A DNA stretch of 64,000 nt from Streptomyces sp. NBC_01142 (GTDB lineage Bacteria; Actinomycetota; Actinomycetes; Streptomycetales; Streptomycetaceae): assembly GCF_026341125.1 (NCBI RefSeq), contig NZ_JAPEOR010000003.1:434001-498000 (forward strand), written 5' to 3'. Below, piece after piece: positions 35,715 to 44,493 of this stretch. A program made the translations under genes and the position numbers. The stretch's first letter is position 1, and the number at the start of each line of letters is the position of its first letter. The notes under the pieces are model-generated. The model ran no database searches, was not told the DNA's origin, and saw only the letters and a program-made list of their open reading frames with translations.

Positions 35715-36280
35715 GGCCGGCGGTCGCCCGTGGGCTCCTCGCTGCCGAGCCAGTCGGTCACCGCGGTGACCAGTCGGTCCATCGGCTGGGCGCCGTCGAG
35801 CCGCAGCACCGGACAGGTGAGCCGCGCCAGCCAGCGCTCGTCCTTGGACTGCCGGCCTGGGACCTCGGTGTCCTCATAGCCTCGCGCCCAGTCCATGAAG
35901 TCGCGGTGAGCTGCCTCGTTGGTGCCGCCGTTCTCGATGGTGTCGCCGTACCGGACGACCTCACGGCGCTTCAGCCGGTCCATGCGGGTGTCCGCGTCAA
36001 GGGTCAGGAAAACAACACCTTCCACCTGCGCGACGACACTGTCGCCCCAGCCCCGCAGCGATCCGGACAGCACCCAGGCGGCGCGCGGCACGAACAGCGC
36101 GTTCATCAGGGCGAGGCGGTCCTCGACGGGACGCTTGTGCGTGTAGGGCGGAGAGGTCGGCAGCCAGAGGTAGTCGTCCACCTCCGCGTGCGGTACCGCC
36201 CACTGGTTCGCGAGCAAGCGGCCCAGTGTCGTGCTGCCCGCTCCGCTCGGCCCCGTGACGAGCAGCCGGTGCCCGCGCAT
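35711..36280 (-). CDS. P-loop small-molecule kinase (adenylate-kinase/FlaR-like)
   Basis: 189 residues. The P-loop is LVTGPSGAGSTTLG, where the usual lysine of GxxGxGK(S/T) is replaced by Ser. WVLSGSLRGWGD, VFLTLDADTRMDRLKRRE and IENGGTNEAAHRDFMDWARGYE fit FlaR/adenylate-kinase-like proteins. The missing P-loop lysine raises doubt about normal ATP hydrolysis, although FlaR-type relatives often show GAGTST-like loops. It is coupled to the downstream APH-fold gene by an ATGA-type overlap. Confidence 0.72.
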   Translation of the reverse strand: MRGHRLLVTGPSGAGSTTLGRLLANQWAVPHAEVDDYLWLPTSPPYTHKRPVEDRLALMNALFVPRAAWVLSGSLRGWGDSVVAQVEGVVFLTLDADTRMDRLKRREVVRYGDTIENGGTNEAAHRDFMDWARGYEDTEVPGRQSKDERWLARLTCPVLRLDGAQPMDRLVTAVTDWLGSEEPTGDRRP

Positions 36281-36440
36281 CTGTCGCCTTCCCTTCCCTT
36301 GGTGTCCCGGTTCGGTCCAACCAGCCTATACCGCAGTCCCGTTGGGCAGAGCGACGTACGAACCCATGTGGGGTGCGCCGCTGCCGTCGGCTGCTCGCTA
36401 CGGCCGGATGGTCACCGCAGACAGGTCCCGGCGAACCGGC

Positions 36441-36446
36441 TACGCT
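36441..36446 (+). promoter_or_regulatory. likely -10 box of a leaderless SDR transcript
   Basis: TACGCT (TAnnnT pattern) ends 7 bases before the ATG at 36454 and no ribosome site lies between. This is the usual layout of leaderless actinobacterial mRNAs. I could not find a convincing -35 box. Confidence 0.4.
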
Positions 36447-36453
36447 CGCCGCC

Positions 36454-37167
36454 ATGCCGAGTGCGTTGGTAACCGGTGTCTCCCGCGGCCTGGGGGTGCA
36501 CCTGTGCCGCGCGCTCAAGGCGGCCGGTTACCGCGTGCTGGGGGCGGGCCTGGCCGCCTCGCCGCGGAACGACGCCCTTGACGACTACCAGGTGGTCGAT
36601 CTGCGCGAACCGCTCTCGGACGACCTGTTCGCCGCCGAGGACATCGACGTGCTCGTCAACAACGCCGGGGTCTATCTGGACGACCCCCGCGGCGGATACG
36701 GCGACCTCTTCTCACTCTCGTTGGACGATCTGCGGGACACCTTCGAGGTCAACCTCTTCGGCACCGCGCAGCTGGTCCTCAAGTTCGCGCCGCGGATGCT
36801 CGCGCGGGGATCGGGCCGGATCGTCTGCGTCTCCTCAGGGATGGGCAGGCTGCAGGACGCCGACGGGGCGGCGTTCGCCTACCGATCGTCCAAGCTGGCG
36901 GTCAACTCCCTGGTCCTCACGGTGGCCCGGCACTTCACGACCGGCTCCAAAGACCTGTCCGCCTTCTCCTACTGCCCGGGCTGGATACGGACGGACATGG
37001 GTACGGAATCCGCCCCGCTCGATCCCGGACCCGCGGCGGACGATCTGGTGCGGCTGCTGACCTTTCCCGCCGCGCGGTCCAACGGCAGGTTCTTCCGCGG
37101 ACTGTGCGAACTGGGATGGGACACCCGTGGCCCGCTGGTGGCGGACCACGACCCACGTCCTCCATGA
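36454..37167 (+). CDS. short-chain dehydrogenase/reductase
   Basis: 237 residues from the ATG at 36454. SDR motifs: ALVTGVSRGLGVHL, DVLVNNAGVYL, IVCVSSGMGRL and YRSSKLAVNSL, with CPGWIRTDMG after it. All catalytic residues are present. The start appears leaderless. It is diverged from the SDR at 31.9 kb and is a monocistron between the leftward kinase pair and the second HPr-kinase-like gene. The substrate is unknown. Confidence 0.87.
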   Translation: MPSALVTGVSRGLGVHLCRALKAAGYRVLGAGLAASPRNDALDDYQVVDLREPLSDDLFAAEDIDVLVNNAGVYLDDPRGGYGDLFSLSLDDLRDTFEVNLFGTAQLVLKFAPRMLARGSGRIVCVSSGMGRLQDADGAAFAYRSSKLAVNSLVLTVARHFTTGSKDLSAFSYCPGWIRTDMGTESAPLDPGPAADDLVRLLTFPAARSNGRFFRGLCELGWDTRGPLVADHDPRPP

Positions 37168-37193
37168 CCCACGTCCTCCATGACCCACGTCTT
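37147..37193. repeat. about three tandem copies of a 16-bp unit at the SDR stop
   Basis: GACCCACGTCCTCCAT is repeated twice and a third time with changes, spanning the end of the SDR gene and its TGA. The repeat includes the stop codon itself. Function unknown. Confidence 0.8.
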
Positions 37194-37442
37194 CCTGGGC
37201 AAGGGCTTTGGCAGATGTCGCCCAAGACCCGTACGTGCGGCGGAAATCTGCGGTTCCGGGGCTCACGTCCCCCGCAACCGTCAGGAATCGACGGCTGATT
37301 CCCACGTCCGTTCCGCTCAGCGGAATCGCTCGGGACAGGGCACGGAAACCTTGTCATGATCGACCGAGCGGCCCAGGTACTGGCATCCTCCTCGGCTCTG
37401 TCACCTGACCGGCCGTACACAGACACGGGGGTGATACACGAA

Positions 37443-38540
37443 ATGGAATCGAGCAGCCCGACGCACCGGTACACCGTCAGTTCACGTTTCGCGAGCACCG
37501 GCCTGACGTGCACGCGGTCGGTGGCGGAGCACATCGACCGTCTCGCGCGTCCCTACCTGACCCTCGAACCGGGCTCCTCCGGACCGGGTACGTGGCAGGT
37601 GGTCGCAGACACCGCGCCCCCGGACAGCGCCGTACCGGAGTCGGTCGCCGCGCAGGGCGAAGTGGCCGTGGACTACGCGGTCGATCACGCCCGCAAAACC
37701 TTCTTCCACCTCGCCCCCCAAGGCGAGGCGTGGGTCACCCAGTCCCTCCTGCGGGCCACCCGGGCGGTGCACCGCTCGGCAGCGAGCCGGCAGGGAGTGC
37801 TTTTCCTCCACGCCGGGCTCGTCGAGCTGAACGGCCTCGGTGTCGCCCTGGTCGGCGGCAGCCGCGCGGGCAAGACCTCTTTCATCATGGCCGGCGTGCT
37901 GCAGGGTTCGGGCGTCATGGTGTGCAACGACGATGTGAGCCTGACGGCGGAGCAGGACGGGAACGGCGTGCTGGGTGCCGGGTGGCCCCGGTCCATCTCG
38001 GTACGACTGGACACCCTGGACCTGCTGTTCGGGCGGGACCGGGCGCAGGCCGTGCGGTCCTCGCTGACCCACCCCGCCAACCGGACACTGCTGAGCCTGC
38101 GGGAGTCGGGAGTCGAGGAGCACGGGACGGCTCTCATCTACCCCTGGGAGTACGCGGACCTGCTGCACACGAAGATCGGGCAGTCCGCCAAGGTGGATGC
38201 GCTCGTGCATCTGAGTCTCACCGACGACCCGTCGGAGGCCGAGGTGGCTTCCGTGCCGCCGTCCGAGCGGGACGGACTGCTGGAGAAACACGTCCTGGGC
38301 CTGCCGAACAAGCACCTCAACATCTTCGGCCACGAGCCCGCCCGCGGAAGCCTCCGGCGCACCCGTGACGCCCTGACGGCGCTGCCGACCTTCCGTTTCC
38401 GGTACGAGTTCCGCGACGTGCGCCGGCAGGTGGAACGGCTCGCCCACCATCTCCGCGCGCGGGTACCGGGCCCGGACCGCGCACCGGTTCACCACCTCAC
38501 AGGCCAAGCCTCACCGGCCGGGCCGGAACCCCGCCAGTGA
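37443..38540 (+). CDS. second HPr-kinase-like P-loop protein
   Basis: 365 residues from the ATG at 37443 (weak GGGGGTG upstream; an in-frame ATG at 37356 is possible). Walker A is LVGGSRAGKTS (residues ~136-146), preceded by VLFLHAGLVELNGLGVA and followed by MVCNDDVSLTAEQDGNG. It has the same arrangement as the protein at 33.5 kb but low sequence similarity. Two such kinases in one cluster suggest two phosphorylation targets or a pair working together. The 3' end overlaps the convergent NUDIX gene by 44 bases. Confidence 0.72.
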   Translation: MESSSPTHRYTVSSRFASTGLTCTRSVAEHIDRLARPYLTLEPGSSGPGTWQVVADTAPPDSAVPESVAAQGEVAVDYAVDHARKTFFHLAPQGEAWVTQSLLRATRAVHRSAASRQGVLFLHAGLVELNGLGVALVGGSRAGKTSFIMAGVLQGSGVMVCNDDVSLTAEQDGNGVLGAGWPRSISVRLDTLDLLFGRDRAQAVRSSLTHPANRTLLSLRESGVEEHGTALIYPWEYADLLHTKIGQSAKVDALVHLSLTDDPSEAEVASVPPSERDGLLEKHVLGLPNKHLNIFGHEPARGSLRRTRDALTALPTFRFRYEFRDVRRQVERLAHHLRARVPGPDRAPVHHLTGQASPAGPEPRQ

Positions 38541-38994
38541 GCAGCGCGGTCAGCGGGGTGCCGAGGTCGCGGGGTGAGAAGAGGTCCGGGCCGCGATGAT
38601 CCACGATGTCCCGCGCCCGCCACCAACGCGTGCCCCTGATGTTCTCAGCGGCGAGTTCCTCCTCGGTCAGGTCCCCGCGCGGGGTGAAGGACGTGGTGCG
38701 GACGAGGTAGTAGTCGTTGACGACACCGTCGTACCCCGTGCTCACACCGGGATCGACGATCTCCTGATGCCACGCATGAGGCGGATCGGAGGCGACGGTG
38801 AGCCCCACCTCCTCGCGCAGTTCCCGGCGCAGGGCGCCGAGCGGGGACTCGCCGGGCGCGACGCCTCCGCCGGGCGCGGCCCACAGCACGATCGTCCCGG
38901 CCGCCTCCCGGAGGACGAACCGGCAGAGCAGCATGCGGTCATCCTCGTCCAGGACGATCGCGCGCACCGAGTGTCGGAGATTCAGCGAAGTCAC
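38497..38994 (-). CDS. NUDIX hydrolase
   Basis: 165 residues with a canonical NUDIX box: GGGVAPGESPLGALRRELREEVGL (Gx5Ex7REUxEExGU). It resembles the general MutT/ADP-ribose pyrophosphatase-like group. It overlaps the convergent kinase gene tail to tail. In a cluster with nucleotidyltransferase-fold proteins it may hydrolyse a nucleotide-linked intermediate, or it may be a housekeeping gene. Confidence 0.87.
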   Translation of the reverse strand: MTSLNLRHSVRAIVLDEDDRMLLCRFVLREAAGTIVLWAAPGGGVAPGESPLGALRRELREEVGLTVASDPPHAWHQEIVDPGVSTGYDGVVNDYYLVRTTSFTPRGDLTEEELAAENIRGTRWWRARDIVDHRGPDLFSPRDLGTPLTALLTGGVPARPVRLGL

Positions 38995-39327
38995 CGGGAC
39001 ACGCTATCCAACCATCCGGACCCACGGCCCGGATTCCGGACTCTTCCCGATAAGCCCCGACCGGCAATTCAACTGCCGGAGCCACATACGAAAGGGATGG
39101 CCAACGGCACATATCCACCCGCAGGTCGGCCGAATCGGATCTTGATGTGAGGTGAGTGATCCACATACGTTGAGTCATCCACTACGCCGAGTCGGCAGCT
39201 GAGAGCCTTTGGCGCAGGTCGCTGAAGACGCGCGACGAGCGGCGGAATCCGCCCGGCAAACCCGCCCGGCAAACCAGCCCGGCCGCGCCGGGAATACTTC
39301 ACACAGGCAGAGAGGGGCAGAGCAGCT

Positions 39328-40431
39328 GTGCTCTCCTTCCGTGCACACATTTCCGCGGTCAACGGTATGGACGACTTTGACGAGGAGGCTGTGCTGGCGA
39401 AAATCCATCTCGTTGACAGCGACATTCTGATGCTGTCCGGCTCGCTCGTGGACGGGTCGGGCACCCCGTCGTCGGACTTCGATTTCTGCGTCATCGCGCA
39501 GTCGAAGGACGAGAGGTTCCACCGTGACACCTTCCCCCGCGAGAGCCACATGAGGTACTACACGAGCGGTGACCGGGTGAAGGCCAGCTTCGACTACCTG
39601 CCCCACAGTCTGCTCGGAGTGGACGTCGAGTACGGGACGGTCCAGGAGATCTCCGACATGCTCGCCTCACACGCGCAGCTGTACGCGCACCTGAAGAGCC
39701 GCGCCCGCAAGTCCTCCGGCTTCGCGGCCTCGGCCGTGGACTTCCGCCTCCTCTCCCGTCTCACGTACGGCGTCCCGCTGACGAACGCCGCCGAGTTCGA
39801 GAAGATCGCGAGTGAGGTGCGCCCGGGCGAGGTCGCGTACACGGCGTTCCGTACCGCGGTCGGCAGCTACCCGGACTTCCGCGACCTGGCCGGAATGTGG
39901 GCACAGGGCGACCACGAGTCCGCGCTGATCGCCGCCCGCAAGCTCGGTGTTGACACCTTCCGGGGCCTGACCCACGTGTACGGCAACACCAACCGCAACC
40001 CGAAGTACCTGGCCCGTTTCCTGGCCCGGCTCCCCGAGCAACTGTCCGGGCTGACCGCACGTCTGCGCCACCTGAACGCCTACGGTGTGGCGGACCCGGC
40101 CGACGCGGCCGACGCCGTCCTGGAGTGGCTCGACCTCATCGACCTGGCCTTCGCCGAGATCCGCCGGGTGCGCGACCAGGCCGACGCGTTCGTCGGCCGA
40201 CAGGACTTTCTCGGCCTGCTGAAGAGTGAACTCCATCAGACGATGAGCTGGAACGCCGAGATCTCGAACGAGTACTGCTTCCGCGCCCGCGAGGCCGAGC
40301 CCGACGTTCCCTCGTTGCGCGAGCTGCTGACCGCCATGACGGCGCGAGGCTCGGCCGCGCACCGCCTGCCGCTCCAGGAGTGGGCCGCCGGCCGGACGGC
40401 GCCCGCCGGGGAGAACAACAAGTCCTCCTGA
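39328..40431 (+). CDS. nucleotidyltransferase-fold protein
   Basis: 367 residues from GTG 39328 (GAGGGG upstream; an ATG at 39367 is an alternative). The pol-beta-type NTase core is Gly38-Ser39 with Asp50-x-Asp52 (LSGSLVDGSGTPSSDFDFCVI). The rest is helical and unrecognised. It differs from the NTase-fold protein at 21.0 kb. It precedes the asparagine-synthetase-like gene by about 40 bases and is probably co-transcribed with it and the histidine phosphatase. Possibly it activates a substrate by nucleotidyl transfer. Confidence 0.7.
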   Translation: MLSFRAHISAVNGMDDFDEEAVLAKIHLVDSDILMLSGSLVDGSGTPSSDFDFCVIAQSKDERFHRDTFPRESHMRYYTSGDRVKASFDYLPHSLLGVDVEYGTVQEISDMLASHAQLYAHLKSRARKSSGFAASAVDFRLLSRLTYGVPLTNAAEFEKIASEVRPGEVAYTAFRTAVGSYPDFRDLAGMWAQGDHESALIAARKLGVDTFRGLTHVYGNTNRNPKYLARFLARLPEQLSGLTARLRHLNAYGVADPADAADAVLEWLDLIDLAFAEIRRVRDQADAFVGRQDFLGLLKSELHQTMSWNAEISNEYCFRAREAEPDVPSLRELLTAMTARGSAAHRLPLQEWAAGRTAPAGENNKSS

Positions 40432-40472
40432 GAAGCCACCCAGCCTTCGCCGATCGCCAGGGGGAGACGCTC

Positions 40473-42212
40473 TTGTGCCGGATCTACGGCTACTTCGGAC
40501 CCGATCTCGACGTGACCGCTCTGGAGTCCGCGCGGGACGCCCAGCTGTCCGGCGGCCCGGACCAACAGCACTGCGCCCGCGGGGAGAACTGGGGCCTGGG
40601 GTGCAACCGCCTCTCGATCCAGGACCCGTCCCACGGCCGCCAGCCGTTCACCAATGCCGACGGTTCGGTGTACGCGGTGTTCAACGGCGAGATCTACAAC
40701 TTCCGCGCCATCAGGGAGGAACTCGCCGGGCACGGCGTGCACATCGACGGCGACTCGGACGGCTCGGTCCTGGTGCCGTACTACGAACTCCACGGCGACC
40801 GTTTCGTGGACCGGCTCGACGGCATGTACGCCATTGCCCTGGTGGACCTGCGCTTCGGGCGCCGGCTGAAGCTGTGGTCCGATCCGCTTGCCGTCAAGAG
40901 CCTGTACTACGCCGTCACCGAGGACGGCCTCACGTTCTCGTCCGAGCTGAGCGGTCTCACTGGCCTGCGGACGAAGCCTCTCGACGTGGACCCGCTCGCC
41001 ATCGACCACTACATGAACTGGCAGTGCATGCCCAACGGTTCGTCGTGGTACACCGGGGTGTCGTCCCTGCACCCGGGTGAGCAACTGGTCCATGACGGCA
41101 GGACAGTCACCGGCCGGCGGCCGCAGGACGGCGGTTCGCCGCCGACGGACGACGAGTGCACGCCGGAGAGCCTCGGCGCACTGCTGACCCGGGAAGTGGC
41201 GCAGATGTCCCTTCAGTCCGCGCCGGTGGCCGTCCAGGTCTCGGGCGGGCTCGACTCCGGCATCCTCGCCACGTTGCTCGGCCGACGTCGCGCCGACGTC
41301 ACCGGCTTCCACGTGACCCACGAGGGCAGCCACACCTCGGACGAGGAGAGCTACGCGCGCGAGGCAGCGGCGCACGCCGGTATCCCGCTCGAAGTCGTGG
41401 AGATCCGGGAGGCGGAGCTGCCCGAACTGATCCCGGCCATGGTGACGGCGCTGGGCACCCCGAACGCGACGCCACACGCCCTGAGCGCGTACGTCCTGTT
41501 CCGGGAGATCTCGAACAGTTCTTTCCGGGTCTGTTTCGTGGGTGACGGAGCCGATGAGCAGTTCGGCGGCTACCGCCGCTACAGCACCGCCCTCGCGGCG
41601 GACGACGAAACCTGGCAGGCCCGCTACCTCGACCGGCTGTCGCTGGTCCCGCAGGCGCGGTACCGGCAGCTCTACACCCCCGAGTACCGCGCTCTGCTCG
41701 ACTCCGGTGTGAGCAGCCGACAGCGGTCCTTGGAGCTGCTGAGCCGGCCGGCTCCCTCGCGCCTGGAGCAGCTGCTGACCTTCGACCGGCTGCACAAGCT
41801 GCCCAGCCTCAACCTGCGCAAACTCGATCACCTCGCCATGGCGCACGCGGTCGAGGGCCGCGTGCCCTACTGCCAGCCGTCCGTCACCGGGTTCGCGCGA
41901 CGTACTCCCGACGTACTGAAGGTCACTGAGTCCCGGCGCAAGCAGATTCTGTGGGACGCCGGAGAGGGATTGATTCCGCAGGCTGTCCAGGAGCGCCAGA
42001 AACAGCCGTTCACGTTCCCGGTCGGCGCCTTCATGACACCGGGCACCAAACTCTGGGACTTCACCACCGATGTCCTGGCCAGACCCCGGCTCTGCACCTC
42101 CGGATTTCTGAGCGAAGCCGCCGTACGGAAAGTCCTCACGGAACACGCGGGGGGCCAGGACCACGCCCGGCTGCTGTGGGGCCTGATGATTCTGGAACTG
42201 TCCCTCCCCTGA
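40473..42212 (+). CDS. asparagine-synthetase-like glutamine-dependent amidotransferase
   Basis: 579 residues from TTG 40473, preceded by GGGGGAGA. This start leaves Met-Cys-Arg-Ile-Tyr-Gly, so removal of Met exposes the N-terminal Cys nucleophile of class II glutaminases; longer frames would bury it. Glutaminase motifs are NRLSIQD and VFNGEIYNFR; the synthetase PP-loop is VSGGLDSGILATLLG (~residue 257), with GDGADEQFGGYRRY and DHLAMAHAVEGRVPYC downstream. It should adenylate a carboxylate and form an amide with glutamine ammonia, or with another amine, in the pathway. A lasso cyclase role is unlikely without the partner genes. Confidence 0.9.
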   Translation: MCRIYGYFGPDLDVTALESARDAQLSGGPDQQHCARGENWGLGCNRLSIQDPSHGRQPFTNADGSVYAVFNGEIYNFRAIREELAGHGVHIDGDSDGSVLVPYYELHGDRFVDRLDGMYAIALVDLRFGRRLKLWSDPLAVKSLYYAVTEDGLTFSSELSGLTGLRTKPLDVDPLAIDHYMNWQCMPNGSSWYTGVSSLHPGEQLVHDGRTVTGRRPQDGGSPPTDDECTPESLGALLTREVAQMSLQSAPVAVQVSGGLDSGILATLLGRRRADVTGFHVTHEGSHTSDEESYAREAAAHAGIPLEVVEIREAELPELIPAMVTALGTPNATPHALSAYVLFREISNSSFRVCFVGDGADEQFGGYRRYSTALAADDETWQARYLDRLSLVPQARYRQLYTPEYRALLDSGVSSRQRSLELLSRPAPSRLEQLLTFDRLHKLPSLNLRKLDHLAMAHAVEGRVPYCQPSVTGFARRTPDVLKVTESRRKQILWDAGEGLIPQAVQERQKQPFTFPVGAFMTPGTKLWDFTTDVLARPRLCTSGFLSEAAVRKVLTEHAGGQDHARLLWGLMILELSLP

Positions 42213-42291
42213 ATCCCCGACTCTCCCATCTCTCCCCTGCGGTACGGTCCGGTGTCGGACAGGACCTTCCCTACCAGAAAGGCACGCGCTG

Positions 42292-42921
42292 GTGCGCAGC
42301 ATCCACGTCGTCACTCACCCGGAGGCGAGCCACCACGTCGAGGAACTGGTCGGCGGGTGGCACGATTCGCACCTCACACCGGCAGGCCTGCGCGAGGCGG
42401 CCTCCATCGCCCGGGCGTTGCGCAGGGAGATCCCCGAGGACGCAGAGGTCGAGCTGATCTCCTCGGACCTGCTACGGACCCGCCGCACGGCCGAGGAGAT
42501 CGCCGGGCTGTTCGGTGTGGAACCGGTCCTGGACCGCCGGCTGCGGGAGAAGTCCTACGGAGAGGCGGAGGGGAGGCCCCAGGAGTGGCTGGACAAGCGG
42601 TTCGTCCCGCCGCCCGCCGTCGGGGACCGGATGGGACACGACGAGGGCGTTCCGGGAGCCGAGACGAAAGCGGCGTTCGCCCGGCGCGTCTACGCGGCCA
42701 TGGAAGAGATCCTGCAACACCCCTACGAACACCAGATCATCGTGACCCACGGTTTCGCCCTGTCCTTCGTCGTGGCGTCCTGGATCAGGATGCCGATCGA
42801 CTCACTCGGCTACGTCAATCTCCGGGCGCCCTCGGGCAGCATCACCCACCTGCGCGAGGACGACTTCTTCCACAACCGCCAGCTCGCCCGCCTCGGTGAC
42901 ACCCGCCATCTCGAAGGCTGA
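42292..42921 (+). CDS. histidine phosphatase superfamily protein with THP in place of RHG
   Basis: 209 residues from GTG 42292. The N-terminal IHVVTHPEASHHVEELVGGWHDSHLT aligns with the LxRHGE motif of phosphoglycerate-mutase-like phosphatases, with Thr-His-Pro for Arg-His-Gly; the nucleophilic His is kept. Other conserved parts are LISSDLLRTRRTAEEI, the REKSYGEAEG segment and IIVTHGFALSF, with the second catalytic His. It ends the rightward set with the amidotransferase and may remove a protective phosphate late in the pathway. This appears to be the right edge of the cluster. Confidence 0.83.
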   Translation: MRSIHVVTHPEASHHVEELVGGWHDSHLTPAGLREAASIARALRREIPEDAEVELISSDLLRTRRTAEEIAGLFGVEPVLDRRLREKSYGEAEGRPQEWLDKRFVPPPAVGDRMGHDEGVPGAETKAAFARRVYAAMEEILQHPYEHQIIVTHGFALSFVVASWIRMPIDSLGYVNLRAPSGSITHLREDDFFHNRQLARLGDTRHLEG

Positions 42922-43291
42922 CGACACTCGCACCTCGACGAGGGCGGGTGCGGGTATGCGGGTATGGCGACGGAAATTCACGCTCTCCGGGCCGGGACAG
43001 TCCGGCGCGGGCCATCCGTACGCAGATGGGCCCATCGTCCTTGTCGATGCCGACGGCCCGGATGCGGTGGGCGTGCAGCAGCGAGCCGAAGGCCGAGTTC
43101 GGCGAGGGCGGCGAGGCACGGGGATTCGACGCCGGGAAGCGAACCGCTAGCAGGAAGACGCGCGTGATCGTGGACACGATGGGGGGCGTCGCGCTCACCT
43201 CGGCCTCCGTCCGGGACCGCGCCGGAGGGCGCACTGTTCTGGCCCGGCTTGCCGGGGATTCCGCACGGTTGCTATCGCGGCGCTCGCATCG
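42922..43291. other. intergenic stretch without a convincing gene
   Basis: About 370 bases between convergent genes. No ORF has recognisable motifs. A weak imperfect hairpin (CGCACC ... GGTGCG) follows the phosphatase stop. I take this as the right boundary of the biosynthetic region. Confidence 0.4.
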
Positions 43292-43756
43292 TCAGTTACT
43301 GCTGGTGCCGGCGGCGCCGAGGTGGGCGGTTTTCCTGCGCCTCTGCCCGGCGTCGTGCCCGATCCGTCGGCTCTCGAGGACATACGCGAGCGTGTTGAGG
43401 GCCAATATGGCCCCGGCGAGTGCGGGCTGAGGGGCGAAGGTGCCCGGCGGGTCGACGAGCGCCGTGCCGGGGTAGAAGATCGCCGACAGCTGGGTGATCC
43501 AGTACAACGATGCGGCGCCGGTGGCGAGTTGAAGCCGGGAGTGCGACCAGGCGCCGCGGCCCATCCACAGGGCGTACAGACCCACCAGGCCGAGCGCAGC
43601 GCCGACGCTCATGGTCTGGGCGTTGTGGAACTTCGCGTGTGACGTCCAGTCGGGGTTGTAGATGTGTGTTTCATTCCAGTCCGCCACGTACGCGAGGCTC
43701 ATCGTTGCGAGCGCTGCCAGGGTGAGCAGGACTCGCCCTGTACTGATCTTGGGCAT
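43292..43756 (-). CDS. small four-helix membrane protein, function unknown
   Basis: 154 residues from the ATG at 43756, behind a good GGAGGAATCCC site. It shows about four hydrophobic helices (VLLTLAALATMSLAYVADW, GAALGLVGLYALWMG, LATGAASLYWITQLSAIFYPG, ALAGAILALNTLAYVLE), the first followed by an acidic, aromatic loop. I do not assign a function. It reads leftward on its own. Confidence 0.7.
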   Translation of the reverse strand: MPKISTGRVLLTLAALATMSLAYVADWNETHIYNPDWTSHAKFHNAQTMSVGAALGLVGLYALWMGRGAWSHSRLQLATGAASLYWITQLSAIFYPGTALVDPPGTFAPQPALAGAILALNTLAYVLESRRIGHDAGQRRRKTAHLGAAGTSSN

Positions 43757-43897
43757 GGGATTCCTCCGCAAGGGTGTGGCAGGTCGGCCAGTGGACTGCC
43801 TGCCGGGCACGGGTCACTTCAGGTGGCGTGCGTCGATGAGCGCCGGCCGCACGGTGGCAGTGGTTTCAGTGCGCCGCCAGGCAGGCAGGTGCCACGG

Positions 43898-44386
43898 TCA
43901 GGCCGCAGCGGTCCTGACGGTCGGAGCGCGGCCGGTGGCGTACTGGTAAGAGGCGGCGATGACCTTCTTGGCCACCTCCAGCTCGGCTTGGTCGCGGGAG
44001 GCGTAGAACATGACGACGTTGACGCCGCGGTCGTACAGAGGGTGTTTTTCGCCCCACCCGGAGGCCAGGAATGCGGCGTGGTCGGCCGGGGCCAGCGCCA
44101 GGTGGAGGCTGCCGTCGGCGTGCAGGTGTGCGAACTCCGCGTTCCCCCGGGGCAGGAACAGCCGGGCGCCCGCGGCCGGGGCGACGTCGCTGAGGAACAC
44201 CGCCCAGGTACTGGGGACGGATATCTCGCTGCGGCCAGGGACGATGCCGGGGAGCGCGGTGGCCATCCACTGCCGCAGTTCTTCCTTGATCTGCGGCGGG
44301 CTGGTCTGGGTGAACTGCAGGTGCGGGACCTCGGGCCCGGTCTCGGGCCGGTTGCCCTCACGCCTGGGGAGTGCGGGGAACGTCAT
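43898..44386 (-). CDS. DUF5519 (luciferase-domain-like) family protein
   Basis: 162 residues from the ATG at 44386 (AAGAAGG upstream). It shows an HLQFTQTSPPQIKEELRQWMATALPG start, PRGNAEFAHLHADGSLHLALAP and a C-terminal GWGEKHPLYDRGVNVVMFYASRDQAELEVAKKVI, the pattern of DUF5519 proteins. It diverges from an HxlR regulator gene, which probably controls it. The biochemical role of the family is unknown to me. Confidence 0.75.
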   Translation of the reverse strand: MTFPALPRREGNRPETGPEVPHLQFTQTSPPQIKEELRQWMATALPGIVPGRSEISVPSTWAVFLSDVAPAAGARLFLPRGNAEFAHLHADGSLHLALAPADHAAFLASGWGEKHPLYDRGVNVVMFYASRDQAELEVAKKVIAASYQYATGRAPTVRTAAA

Positions 44387-44493
44387 GGTGGTGCCTTCTT
44401 CGCGCAGGAGACGGTGCCCCAGAAAAGGGGGGCTTGGTCCGGTTCGGCGGAAGTGCCGGGCTGCTGTCTTCAGCAACACCACCAGGCTACTTT

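Noticed and set aside
33532..42212. Lasso peptide cluster
   Set aside because: HPr-kinase-like, NTase-fold and asparagine-synthetase-like genes are present, but there is no precursor, PqqD-like B1 or transglutaminase-like B2 gene, and the AsnB-like protein keeps a full glutaminase domain.
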